Source: Ziziphus jujuba
Taxonomy: Eukaryota; Streptophyta; Magnoliopsida; Rosales; Rhamnaceae
Length of the DNA: 64,000 nucleotides
Assembly (NCBI RefSeq): GCF_031755915.1
Contig: NC_083382.1
Span: forward strand, 62,001-126,000
Reading direction: 5' to 3'
Shown here: positions 21,421-33,316 of the stretch, piece by piece
Layout: every line of letters begins with the position of its first letter
Numbering within the stretch: position 1 is the stretch's first letter
Made by a program: the position numbers and the translations under genes
The notes under the pieces: generated by a model
Database searches by the model: none
What the model was told of the DNA's origin: nothing
Seen by the model: only the letters and a program-made list of their open reading frames with translations

Positions 21421-21689
21421 GAACTTTATTTGCTCAACGGTGGCTACCAGCGACCATAGACTTTGCTTGAAATTTGCTGTCTAAGTGGATTCCTTCATAC
21501 TTTACAAATGAGCAAATTTTGAGCCAATTTAAGCTTCGATTCGAGCTCAATAGTCCAATAATGGTGGAAAATTTAGGCCCTAAGATCTTAGAACCACTGA
21601 TTTCCAGCGATCAAACTGAAATAGTGATCGCCTGTGTTCAGCTCTTCCCCGATGCATCGGGTAGTCATTTGGAGTATTATCACCATGAC
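21421..21689. other. Unclassified moderately GC-rich segment
   Basis: A 77-codon open frame lies here (21474-21707) but its product matches nothing I recognise. The wording of the DNA (ggtggaaaatttaggccc, ttccagcgatcaaactg) resembles GC-richer plant LTR sequence that has decayed, like the LTR at 33317-35293. It ends where the segmental duplication copy 2 begins. Not called as a gene. Confidence 0.3.
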
Positions 21690-21890
21690 TTCTCACTAAT
21701 GGAATGATTTGTGAATGCTAAAGGAAAATTTTAAGGCATTCAATTTGACTAAAATCAAATTGGTACATTGGTGAGAAGATTGAGCGTTTATGATGGGTTC
21801 TTGTGGAATGAAAGCTTTGGTGCTGGTATTTGTTTGTGAAGAAAATTCATTTTGAGATTCCATAATAGTGATATGTGAAGAATAACGCTG
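21690..21890 (-). pseudogene. Copia-A gag start, second copy
   Basis: Minus-strand MESQNEFSSQTNTSTKAFIP, then HQCTNLILVKLNALKF, the same gag leader and start as 709-1068 without the in-frame TAA after FVPQ. It breaks after about 75 codons at the edge of the duplication. The PBS position upstream has decayed further (tggtattacagc). Confidence 0.65.
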
Positions 21891-22594
21891 TAATACCATG
21901 AAGAGGGTTACCAACCATGTGTATTATTTCTTATATGTAAGCTTCATGGAATGGAAAGAATTTATAGAGGTGCAGTTTTGAGCAACGAAGGAAGCTATGA
22001 TAAAAAAGGAAGCTAATTAACATCTTCCTATATTAAACAATTCATAAATGGAAATCTTGCAAGTCTTGCCATATGAGAAATCTCTTGACTTAGAAAGTTA
22101 ACATTGCTTCTTTGATGATTGAGCAATCATAGTAGGGAATGACGTTGATGCAATGGATGTAGTGGAAATGTTTGTGTTTGACTTCTCTTATTCTTTATTA
22201 CAAATTTCAGGGAAATTGCCATCACTAATTGTTACATGGGCCAAGTATCTATCATAGCTGTTAGAGCTTCGATTGAGAGGCAGATTTTATTTTATCACAT
22301 TCCATTCAACGCTAGGTGGTGCACGAACTTCAGTGTATACCTACATTTTAATATCATAAGTACGTATAAATACAATTATATATGTCTCACAATTATTATT
22401 ATTTTTTTGGGTTAAAATGACTAATAATGAATTTGATAAAACTAATAGCATATATTCATACAATCATGCGTTTAAACTCTAAATGCTAAATGCATGCACA
22501 TATAATTATATATAGAGAGACAGATAGAGAAGTAAAGCAGTACAGTATTAACTTCAATATAAAATATACTCACAAGCTAGCTCAATTATATAGT

Positions 22595-22855
22595 TACTTG
22601 ATTTTTAGGAACATCGGTTGTATTGTCCCATGCCACAATCCATTGAATCGGTCTTCCATTTTCATTCATGCCATCATAGACAAAGCTCCTGATGAATGTG
22701 CAAACATTTCATCAACGCTGAGATGAAGAAACAAATGCCGCTCTCCAATGCTAACATTTGGTGGGTATGGAACATTTCCAATGCCACCAATCCAATCATG
22801 GTGCTGCCCATTATACTTTATAAATTGTTTAATGTCATTGAAAATTTGGCCAGAT
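22595..22855 (-). pseudogene. JIP-23-like pseudogene fragment, copy 2
   Basis: Best preserved of the three copies. The minus frame reads IFNDIKQFIKYNGQHHDW, GGIGNVPYPPNVSIGERHLF and LHLSVDE without the stop seen in copy 1, then the same one-base shift at about 22685 before DGMNENGRPIQWIVAWDN. Only the C-terminal part of the gene family's product is covered. Sharing the shift with the other copies suggests the gene was already dead before duplication. Confidence 0.58.
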
Positions 22856-24836
22856 GTGAACAGACTACGAGTGGCCAGATGTGAACAAACCGCTAACTTA
22901 GTTACTATATTTTTAAGTACGTACTAAAAAAAATACCTCAATTGTTCGTTGTTTGTCAAAACTATATATCTACACATATATAGATATATATAGAAAATTT
23001 GTGCTAGTGTCGTGTATTGAGCATGAGTTAGGCACGTGACATGTAGCTATGAGTAAGTGGAAGCACAAGTATTTGAGCATTAATTACTATATCAATATCT
23101 TATATATATATATATATACACTAATGTATATGCTTACAAATAGAAAACTCTGGATCCAGCCCAGTAGATAGGTGGGGTAATTAATTCATTCTAGCAAAAT
23201 TTCCACCTACCATACATCGTAGTTTAAATTTATAATAAAAAAATTTTTCATTATTTTAAATAGGTTATTATATTTATTACGTGTTTTTTTTTTATATTGT
23301 TTTGTTAAATTTAAAATATATGGGTTTTATTTTTATTTTTCCTTTCAATCAAATGTTGTATTTTACAATTTTTTATTGTAAATTTTTTTTTGAAATAAGA
23401 AATCTTGGCCTATAAAGCTTTGCATCTGGCTACATACATAAGAAGAATTGATTTTCTAAATATTTACAGACCAAATGATAATACAATTTACTAATATTTC
23501 ATTTGAAAGACCATAGCATATAATAAAAGCATTGACATATCATAAACTGTAATAGTAACATACATACATATATATTAATTATTACTGCATTAACTAGACA
23601 GCCTCAGTATAAGATAAATTTGACATAAAATGCCATGATAATATGCATATCATGGCATTTTATATTCTTTTTAAACAAAGATTACACATTCTATAAATAA
23701 ATATATACTAAAATAATACTAAAATAATATTTTTCTTACTAAAATATCAATTATAGACATACATACGTTGTTTCAGCAACTATAAATTATACAACTTTAT
23801 TATTCAACAAAAAAGAAAATAATCTATACATCTCTCTTAACAAAGAACCAACTATAAAAAATGTACAGAAGATAGATTTCATTTTGGATTTTTTTTATTT
23901 TTTATTTTCATATCTAAAATTAGATGCAATACTTTTTGAGGTGACAGTTCCATGGTAAAACAATTTAATTACTTTGTATAAGTTTTCGAAATGGTTGCAT
24001 CGACAAACTAGCTAAAAAAATATGATACTAAAACTAATTAAATTGAAAATTTATTTTAAAATTATGTTAAAATTAGTGTTAGAGGAGCTGTGGTGTGTAT
24101 GCATGTGAGGTGTCTTGAGTAGCATCCGAGAAAATATGTTACAATTATGGAGTGCCAGAGGAGTATTGGAGTGCATACATATGAGGTGTGGGGAGTAGTG
24201 TCCAAGAAAATATGTTATAATTTTCTACCATCTCACACTGTGTTCCTTTTAACTATTTATAATATTTTCTCCTTCATTCTCATATTTCAAATTTATAATT
24301 TTTAAATTATAAATATAAATGATTTATCGAATCAATTTTGTTTAACATTTTATACTATTTTAAAATAAAATATATTAAAATAATATTCTTTTTTTATTTA
24401 ATGTAATATCAATTACATACATATTGCGGTTCAGGAGCTAAAAATTATGCATCTCTATTATTCAACAAAAAAAAAATAATAATAATAATCTATATATCTT
24501 TGTTAACAAAGAAAAAACGTACAAAAGATATATATATTTTTTTTAATTTTTTTTTTCATATCTAAAATTAGATACATTACTTTTTCAATCGACGATTGCA
24601 TGATTAAATAATTTAATTACTCTATATAAGTTTTCGAGATAGTTGCATCGACAAATTAGCTAATAAAATATTATACTAAGATTAATTAAATCGAAAAATT
24701 TTTGCTTGCTATAAAGGACTGCAAACTTTTTTAGTACTTCTTTTATGTTTACCATGAGCAACTTAGTTTCCAATTGGTATGTGACATCACAGTGCATGAC
24801 ATCAACAACATGGAAAAAAAAAATTTAATACACATG

Positions 24837-25249
24837 GCATTAAATTATAGAGTGCCAGAGGAGCAGTGGAGTGCATGCGTGTAAGGTGTCCAAGAAATTA
24901 TGTTGAAATTTTCTTCGGTCTTACACTGTGTTTCTTTTAACAATTTAAAATAATATTTCTTCTTAGTTTACTATTTTAAATTTAGAACTTCTAAGTTATA
25001 GATGTAAGTAGTCTATTAACTGATTCAATCTTATATAATATTTTATATTATTTTTAAATAAAAAAATACATATTGTGAATAAAAATATACTAAAACAATA
25101 TATCTCTTACTAAAATATCAATTATGTACATACGTACTGCAGTTCAGCAAATATGAATTATGCATCTTTGTTATTCAACAAAAAAATAAAATAAAAATAA
25201 TCTGTAAAAAAATAAAGTGATAAGTTATTTATAAAATTGAAAAGAAAAA
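24837..25249. repeat. AT-rich continuation with tandem repeats, no gene
   Basis: Further imperfect copies of the 'agagtgccagaggagcagtggagtgcat...aagaaattatgtt' unit seen at 24066-24230 and 3240-3400, followed by AT-rich DNA. No coding sequence recognised. Confidence 0.6.
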
Positions 25250-26095
25250 TTGGAAAATTATTTTAAATAATTTATTATATTTATTACATGTATTTTTTAT
25301 ATGGTTTTGTTAAATTAAAAATATATGGCTTTTATTTTGATTTTTCATTATGATCAAATGTTGTATATTACAATTTTTCATTGTAAATTTTTGTTTTTTT
25401 AAAAAAATCTTTCCCCGCAAGGTTCCACCCCTAGTAACATACGTAAGAAAAATTGGTTCTCTAAATATTCACAAAACAAAGGATAACATAATTTAATAAT
25501 ATTTCATTTGAAAGACCATAAAACTAATAGCATATATTCATATCATCATGTGACCATAAATCTAAATGCTAATTGCATGCATGCATGATTATATATATAT
25601 ATAGACAGACAGAGAAGTAAACCAATACAATATTAACTTAAATATAATATATACTAGCTCGCTAGATTAAGTATATAGTTATTTGACTTTTTGGGACATT
25701 GAATGTATTGTCGCATGCCATAATCCATTAAATCGGTCTTCTATTATCATACACGCCATCATAGATGAAGCTCCTTGATGAATGAGCAAATGACTAATCA
25801 ACGCTGAGATGAAGAAACAAATGCTGCTTTCCAGTGCTAACATTTGGTGGGTATGGAACATCTTAAGTGCCATCGGAGCAATCTCGGTGCTACCCATTAT
25901 ACATTATAAGTTGTCTAGTGCCATTGACAATTTGGCTAGATTTGAACAGACCATGAGTGACCATGCCTTGGATGTGCTGGCTTAGTTACTGTATTTTTAA
26001 GTACATACCAAGAAAATAGCTTAATGTATATGCTCACAAATAAAAAACTTTGGATTCGGCCTAATAGCTAGGTTGGGTAATTAATTCATAGTTTA
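25250..26095. repeat. Segmental duplication, copy 3 (rearranged)
   Basis: 25250-25520 matches copy 1 at about 2460-2728. It then jumps: 25521-25990 matches copy 1 at about 1665-2120 and 26020-26095 matches about 2335-2410. So the three blocks are present in a different order, more diverged than copies 1 and 2. Confidence 0.7.
25677..25940 (-). pseudogene. JIP-23-like pseudogene fragment, copy 3
   Basis: Most diverged copy. Minus-strand homology to the other two includes the tccatacccaccaaatgtta (YPPNV) block and the PIxWI.A.DN-like end; the HHDW codons are altered. The same frame offset between the two conserved blocks is present near 25768. Non-functional. Confidence 0.5.
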
Positions 26096-27309
26096 AAATA
26101 TTGAAATTTTCTTAAAATTTTCATGAAATTTTCATTTTTCAAGAACATTGAAAGAAAATTTAGCTTCCAAGTAGAAACAGATATAATTTCCACAATATTC
26201 ACCGAAATTTATGATATTTCTTCATAATTTTCATAGGAACTTTTATCATAATATCCATATCAAATCTGTCATAATTTGACAAAAAATCCATAATTTCCAA
26301 GGATATTTTCAAAATTTCCTTAAAATTTTCATAAATTTCCATAGAAATTTTGAAAATATCTATGATTTTTCATTAAAGTTTTTTATCAAAAATTTTGATA
26401 AATATTATTGATAGTTAGTAAAACTTTTTGCAACATTAATATTATTGATAGTTCTTTTTTAACTTTTAATTGTCTTCTAATAATTAGGCAAATAAAAAAA
26501 ATATTTCAAATTTAACAAAGAATAACCAAAAATTACAAGTTTTTAAGGAGAATTAGTATTACAAATTACAAGTTTTTCTATTTATTATTATTATTATTAC
26601 AATAATAAATTTAATATTTGTATAAATATAACAAAGTAGATAAAAATTATTACATGAACAAAAATTGAAAGATATGCAGGAAATATGTTTTTCTGTAAAT
26701 CAAGATTCAAAATTTTGGCATTGATGGTATTTGATACATGCAAACTTAATTCTTAAATATTCATATCGATAGTATATTAGTAACTACATGCAAAATTATC
26801 AAGAAACTACATCTTTTAATTATTACTTCATATATTTTACATTTTAAAATGAGAATAAAGAAGATAGAAATAATTCTCAACCACTCAGGAGCTATATATA
26901 GCATTGAAATGACATTTATAAAATATAATGTAATTGTAATAATTTTTTTTTTATATCTTAATTAATAAATAATTTTATTAAATATGCACTTTTGCATTTT
27001 TTTATTATTAATAGTATATTTTTAACTATTAACGCTTATTATTAATTAATTGATTAAAAGTAATATAATATCTATTCAATATTTTTACAATTTTAATAGT
27101 TGTTTTGATAATTAAATATGCTAAATTTAAATTTTCAATAAAATTTATATTTTTTAAATAATTTTTTGTCAATTTCCATCATGTTTTATGAATTTTTCTT
27201 GATATTTGATAATTTTTATAGATATTTCTATATTTTGAGTCCTCTATATTTTTATGGTTACTAAAATTTTTAACATTGCCACACAATGGTACACACATGA
27301 TATAGATGT
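26096..27309. other. AT-rich DNA with short reiterated motif, no gene
   Basis: 26096-26400 is built from recurrent 'aaattttcat' / 'tttccatagaaatttt' motifs in both orientations; a similar patch occurs at 27150-27250. The stretch between has no coding potential that I can support. It precedes the 225-bp array. Confidence 0.6.
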
Positions 27310-28144
27310 AGATCAATTGTCTTAATTTTTAAAATTTTAATTAATTATATCTTATTCATATGTATATAAATGTTAAATATATTATATAGCAATATGAAGT
27401 AAAATAATTAATCTATTCGTGTAATTTATTAGTTTTTCAATTTTAAATAAAACATTTTTTGAATTAATAAGAGCTTGACAAAATTAAATATTTTATAATT
27501 TATAAGTATTAGACGATACTTTTAACATCAAAAGCATTGTCTATTGTCTTAAATCTTGGAATTTTATATAATTTTGAATTTTATTCATATGTATACATAT
27601 ACTAAATATATTAATTATCAATATGAAGCAAAATAATTAATTTATACATCGAATTTATTTGTATTTTAATTTTAAATCAATGATTTGTTAAATTAATTAA
27701 AAAAATTTGGTAGATTTAATTATTTTAAAATTGAAAACTATTAGCGATGCTTTAAGCATCAATACTGTCGCCTGTTGTATTAATTTTATTTTTTATTATT
27801 ACATATATAAATATTAAATATAATATTTAGCAATATGAAACAAAATAATTATATAATTTGGCAAAATTAATTATTTTAAAATTTAAAAGTATTAGGCGAT
27901 ACTTTTAGTATAAAAATATCGCCTATTCTCTTAATTTTTGAAATTTTATTCATATATATATATATATATGATGGGTGTGTAATATCCCAATATCCCACAT
28001 CGATTGGAAAGGAGAGTTAAGCACGCCTTATAAGCGTGGGGCTCCCTTTCCCTTCAAGACGCGTTTTGAGTATAAAACCTTGAGGCCCGATGGACTAGGC
28101 CAAAGAGGACAATATCTTGATGCGGGGTGAGCCTGGGCTAGAAA

Positions 28145-28156
28145 TGGTATCAGAGC
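28145..28156 (+). other. TRIM primer-binding site
   Basis: TGGTATCAGAGC, exact complement of the 3' end of initiator tRNA-Met, two bases after the first LTR. Confidence 0.9.
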
Positions 28157-28195
28157 CTAACCCGGATCGGTGTGCCAGGACGGACTCTGGGCCCC

Positions 28196-28207
28196 AGGAG
28201 GGGGAAG
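28196..28207 (+). other. TRIM polypurine tract
   Basis: aggagggggaag immediately before the second LTR. Confidence 0.75.
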
Positions 28208-31200
28208 GATGGGTGTGTAATATCCCAATATCCCACATCGATTGGAAAGGAGAGTTAAGCACACCTTATAAGCGTGGGGCTCCCTTTTCCTTCAAGACGC
28301 GTTTTGAGTATAAAACCTTGAGGCCCGATGGACTGGGCCAAAGAGGACAATATCTTGATGCGGGTTGAGCCTGGGCTAGAATTTATATATATATATATAT
28401 TAAATATATTAATTAACTATATGAAGAAAAATATTTAATCTCCGCCTTTCAGTTAATTTGTGTTTCAATTTTAAATTAATAAAAAGTTTAATAAATTTAA
28501 TTATTTTAAAGTTTAAAAATACGAAACGATACTTTTAGCATCAAAAGCATAACCTGTTGTGTTAGCTTTTAATATTTTAAATAATTTTATGCTTTAGTAT
28601 TATGTATATAAATATTAAGTATATTAAATAGCAATATGAAATGAAATAATTTATCTAGTCAATCAATTTATTTGTGTTTCAATTTTAAATTAATTATTTT
28701 TGAAATTAATAAATTTTGATAATATTAATTATTTTATAATTGAAAAGGATTAGGCAACACTTTTAATATCAAAAGCATTGCCTATTGACTTAATTCTTTA
28801 AATTTTACTTAATTTTAAGTTTTATTCATATACATATAAATATTAAATATATTAATTAGCAATATGAAACAAAATAATTAATTTATTCACTTAATTTATT
28901 TGTATTTCGATTTTAAGTTAATTATTTTTAAAATTAATAAAAATTTTAACAGAATTAATTATTTTATAATTTAAAAAGATTAGCCGATGCTTTTAATATA
29001 AAAAAAAGCATCGCCTATTTTTCTTAATTTTTGAAATTCTATTTAATTTTTTATGTTAATCACATGTATATTAATTGCTAATATCATGCAAAACAATTAA
29101 TCTGTTTGTGTAATTTATTTGTGCTTCAATTTTAGATTAATTATTTTTAAATTACTAAGAATTTGATATAATTAAATATTTTATAATTTAAAAGCATTAG
29201 GCGATACTTTTAGCATAAAAACATTGTCTATTGTCTTGATTTTTGAAATTGTATTTAATTTTATGTTTTATTTATGTGGATATAAATATGAGATAAATTA
29301 ATTAGCAATTGGAAGCAAAAAAGTTAATCAATGCAAGTTAATTTATTTGTGTTTCAATTTTGAATTAATGATTTTTTAAATTAATAAAATATTTGATAAA
29401 TTTATTTATTTTAAAATTGAAAACAATATTGCATTGCTTTCTGCATCAAAAGCTTCGGTGTTAAGTTAGTTTTTTTATTTTAATTAATTTTTGTTTTATT
29501 TTATGTACATAAATATTAAATATATTACTTAGAAAAATGAAGTAAAATAATTATATATTTATTTAATTTTTTTTATTTCATTTTTAAATTAATTATTTTT
29601 AAACTAATAAAATTTTGGTAAAATTAATTATTTTATAATTTAAACGCACTAAGTAATGCTTTTAACATCAAAAGTATCGAATGTTCTTTTAATTTTTGAA
29701 ATTTTATTTAATTTTATGTTTTATTCATATGTGTGTATATAAATATATATATATTAAATATATTAATTAGCAGTATGAAGCAAAATAATTAATCTATGCT
29801 TTCAATTAACTCGTATTTCAATTTTTAATTAATGATTTTTTAAATTAATAAAAAAATTTGATATATTTAATTATTTTAAAATTGAAAAGTAACAAGCAAT
29901 TTAGCATTAAAAGCATTACCTGTTGTGTTAACTTTTGGTATTTTAGTTAGTTTTTTCTTTGAATATTATGTATATAAGTATTAAGTATATTAAATAGCAA
30001 CATGTAGCAAAATAATTAGTCTTTTCGTTTATTTTATTTGTATTTTAATTTTAAATTTATTATTTTATAAATTAATAAAAAAATTTCATAAAATTTATTA
30101 TTTTATAATTTAAAAGGATTAGCCAACGTTTTTAAAATAAAAACATCGTCTATTGTCTTAATTTTTGGAATTCTATTTAATTTTTTTATTTATTCATATA
30201 TATAAAAATATTAATATATTAATTAGTAATATGAAGCAAAATAATTAATCTATACGTGTAATTTATCCATACTTCAAGTTTAAATTAATTATTTTTAAAT
30301 TAATAAGAGTTTGATAAAATTAAATATATAATTTAAAAAAATTAATTTAATTTTATGTTTTATTCATATCAATTTAAATATAAAATATATTAAGTTGCAA
30401 TTTCAAGCAAAAAAATAATCTATGCATTTAATTTATTTGTCTTTCAATTTTAAGTTAGTGATTTTTTAAATTAACAAATATTTAAAAATTTTAATTATTT
30501 TAAAATTGAAAAAAATCAGGCATCAAAAGTGTCACTGTTAAGTTAATTTTTTTATTTTAATTAATTTTATTTTTCATTTTATGCATATAAATATTGAATA
30601 TATTAGTTAGCAAAATGAAGTAAAATAGTTATACATTTATTTAATTTTTTTGTATTTCATTTTTAAATTAATTATTTTTAAACTAATAAAATTTTGGTAA
30701 AATTAATTATTTTACAATTTAAAAGCGCTAAGTAGTGCTTTTAACATCAAAAGCATCGCGTATTCTTTTAATTTTTGAAATTTTACTTAATTTATGTTTT
30801 ATTCATATGTGATATATATATATATATATATTAAATATATTAATTAGCAATATGAAGCAAAATAATTAATCTATACTTTCAATTAATTCTTATTTTAATT
30901 TTTAATTAATGATTTTTTAAATTAATAAAAAGTTTAATAAATTTAATTATTTTGAAATTGAAAAGTATCAAGTAATTTAGCATTAAAAGCGTTACCTGTT
31001 GTGTTAACTTTTGATATTTTAATTAGTTTTTTCTTTGAATATTATGTATATAAGTATTAAATATATTAAATAGCAACATGAAACAAAATAATTAGTCTAT
31101 TTATTATATTTATTTGTATTTCAATTTTAAATTAATAAAAATTTTCATAAAATTTATTATTTTATAATTTAAAAAGATTAGCCAATGCTTTTGACATAAA

Positions 31201-33316
31201 AAAACATAGTCTATTGTCTTAATTTTTGGAATTCTATTTAATTTTTTGTTTTATTCATATGTATATATATATATATATATTAAATATATTAATTAGTAAT
31301 ATAAAGCATAACAATTAATCTATTCATCTAATTGTTCGAGCTTCAATTTTAAATTAATTTTTTAAAATTAATAAGAGTTTGACAAAATTAAATATTTTGT
31401 TATTCCTAATCATTAAGTGACGCTTTTAACATCAAAAGTATTTTCTATTGTCTTAATATTTGGAATTTTATTTAATTTTAACTTTTATTCATATGCATAT
31501 TAAACATATTAATTAGCAATATGATGCAAAATAATTAATCTATGCATTTAATTTATCTGTGTGTCAATTTTATATTTAAAATGTTTGATAAATTTAACTA
31601 TTTTAAAATTGAAAACAATCATAAATGTCGCCTATGGTCTTAATTTTTGGAATTCTGTTTAATTTTTTGTTTTATTCATATATATAAAAGTATTCAATAT
31701 ATTAATTAGTAATATGAAGCAAAATAATTAATTTATACGTGTAATTTATCCATACTTCAAGTTTAAATTAATTATTTTTAAATAAATAAAAGTTTGAGAA
31801 AATTAAATATATAGTTTAAAAGAATTAGACATCGCTGTTAGCATAAAAAACATGATCTATTGTCTTAACTTTTGGAATTGTATTTAATTTTATATTTTAT
31901 TCATATCAATTTAAATATTAAATATATTAATTAGCAATTTCAAGCAAAAAAATTAATCTTTGCATTTAATTTATTTTTATTTCAATTTTAAATTAATGAT
32001 TTTTTAAATTAATAAATATTTAAAAAATTTAATTATTTTAAAATTGAAAAAAATCAGGCATCAAAAGTGTAAGTGTGACTGTTAAGTTAATTTTTTGTAT
32101 TTTAATTAACTTTATTTTTTATTTTATGTATATAAATATTAAATATATTAATTAGCAATATGAAGTAAAATAATTAATATATTTTTAATTAATTATTTTT
32201 AAATTAATAAAACTTTGGCAAAATTAATTATTCTATAATTTAAAAGCAAAAGCGTCGCCTATTCTCTTAATTTTTTAAATTTTATTTAATTTTATGTTTT
32301 ATTCATATATATATATATAATAAATATATTAATTAACAATATGAAGCAAAATGAATAATCTATGCTTTCAATTAATTGGTATTTTAATTTAATAAATTAA
32401 TTAAATTTAATAAATTTAATTATTTTAAAATTGAAAAGAATCAGGCGACACTTTTAGCATCAAAGGCATAACATGTGGTGTTAACTTTTGGTATTTTAAT
32501 TAATTTTCTGTTTTAATATTATATATATAAATATTAAGTATATTAAATAGCCACATGAAACAAAATAATTAATCTATTTATTTAATTTATTTGTATTTCG
32601 ATTTTAAGTTAATTATTTTTAAAATTCATAAAAATTTTAATAGAATTAATTATTTTATAATTTAAAAGGATTAGCCGATGCTTTTAACATAAAAAACATC
32701 GCCTATTTTTCTTAATTTTTGAAATTCTATTTAATTTTTTATGTTATTCATATGTATATTAATTGGTAATATCATGCAAAACAATTAATCTGTTCGTGTA
32801 ATTTATTTGTGCTTTAGTTTTAAATTAATTATTTTTAAATTATTAAGAGTTTGATATAATTAAATATTTTATAATTTAAAAGCATTAGGCAATACTTTTA
32901 GTATAAAAAACACTGTCTATTGTCTTGATTTTAAAAATTGTATTTAATTTTATGTTTTATTTATGTGGATATAAATATTAGATAAATTAATTAGCAATTG
33001 GAAGCAAAAAAATTAATCAATGCATTTAATTTATTTGTATTTCAATTTTGAATTAATAATTTTTTAAATTAATAAAATGTTTGATAAATTTATTTATTTT
33101 AAAATTGAAAACAATCTTGCATCGCTTTCTGAAGTTTCACTGTTAAGTTAATTTTTTTATTTTAATTAATTTTATTTTATATTTTATGTATATAAATATT
33201 GAATATATTAGTTAGCAAAATGAAGTAAAATAATTATATATTTATTCAATTTTTTTGTGTTTCATTTTTAAATTAATTATTTTTAAACTAATAAAATTAA
33301 TTATTTTGTAATTTAA

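Larger units (their letters stand above)
21690..24836. repeat. Segmental duplication, copy 2
   Basis: Partner of 868-4049. Carries the same copia gag/LTR fragment, JIP-23-like fragment and AT-rich DNA, with small indels (for example ~40 bp missing near 22031). At its right end tacacatgg is followed by cattaaattatag, giving the uninterrupted version of the site where gypsy A entered in copy 1. Confidence 0.85.
27970..28380 (+). mobile_element. TRIM retrotransposon
   Basis: 411-bp element with two ~173-bp direct repeats (27970-28142 and 28208-28380) differing at about four or five positions, and a 65-bp interior. The interior starts with a tRNA-Met primer site and ends with a polypurine tract. 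The LTR text (tgtaatatccca...cccacatcgattgg...gacaatatcttgatgcgg) is of a widespread plant TRIM type. No protein is encoded, so it depends on proteins from other retrotransposons. It sits inside the 225-bp array. Confidence 0.88.
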
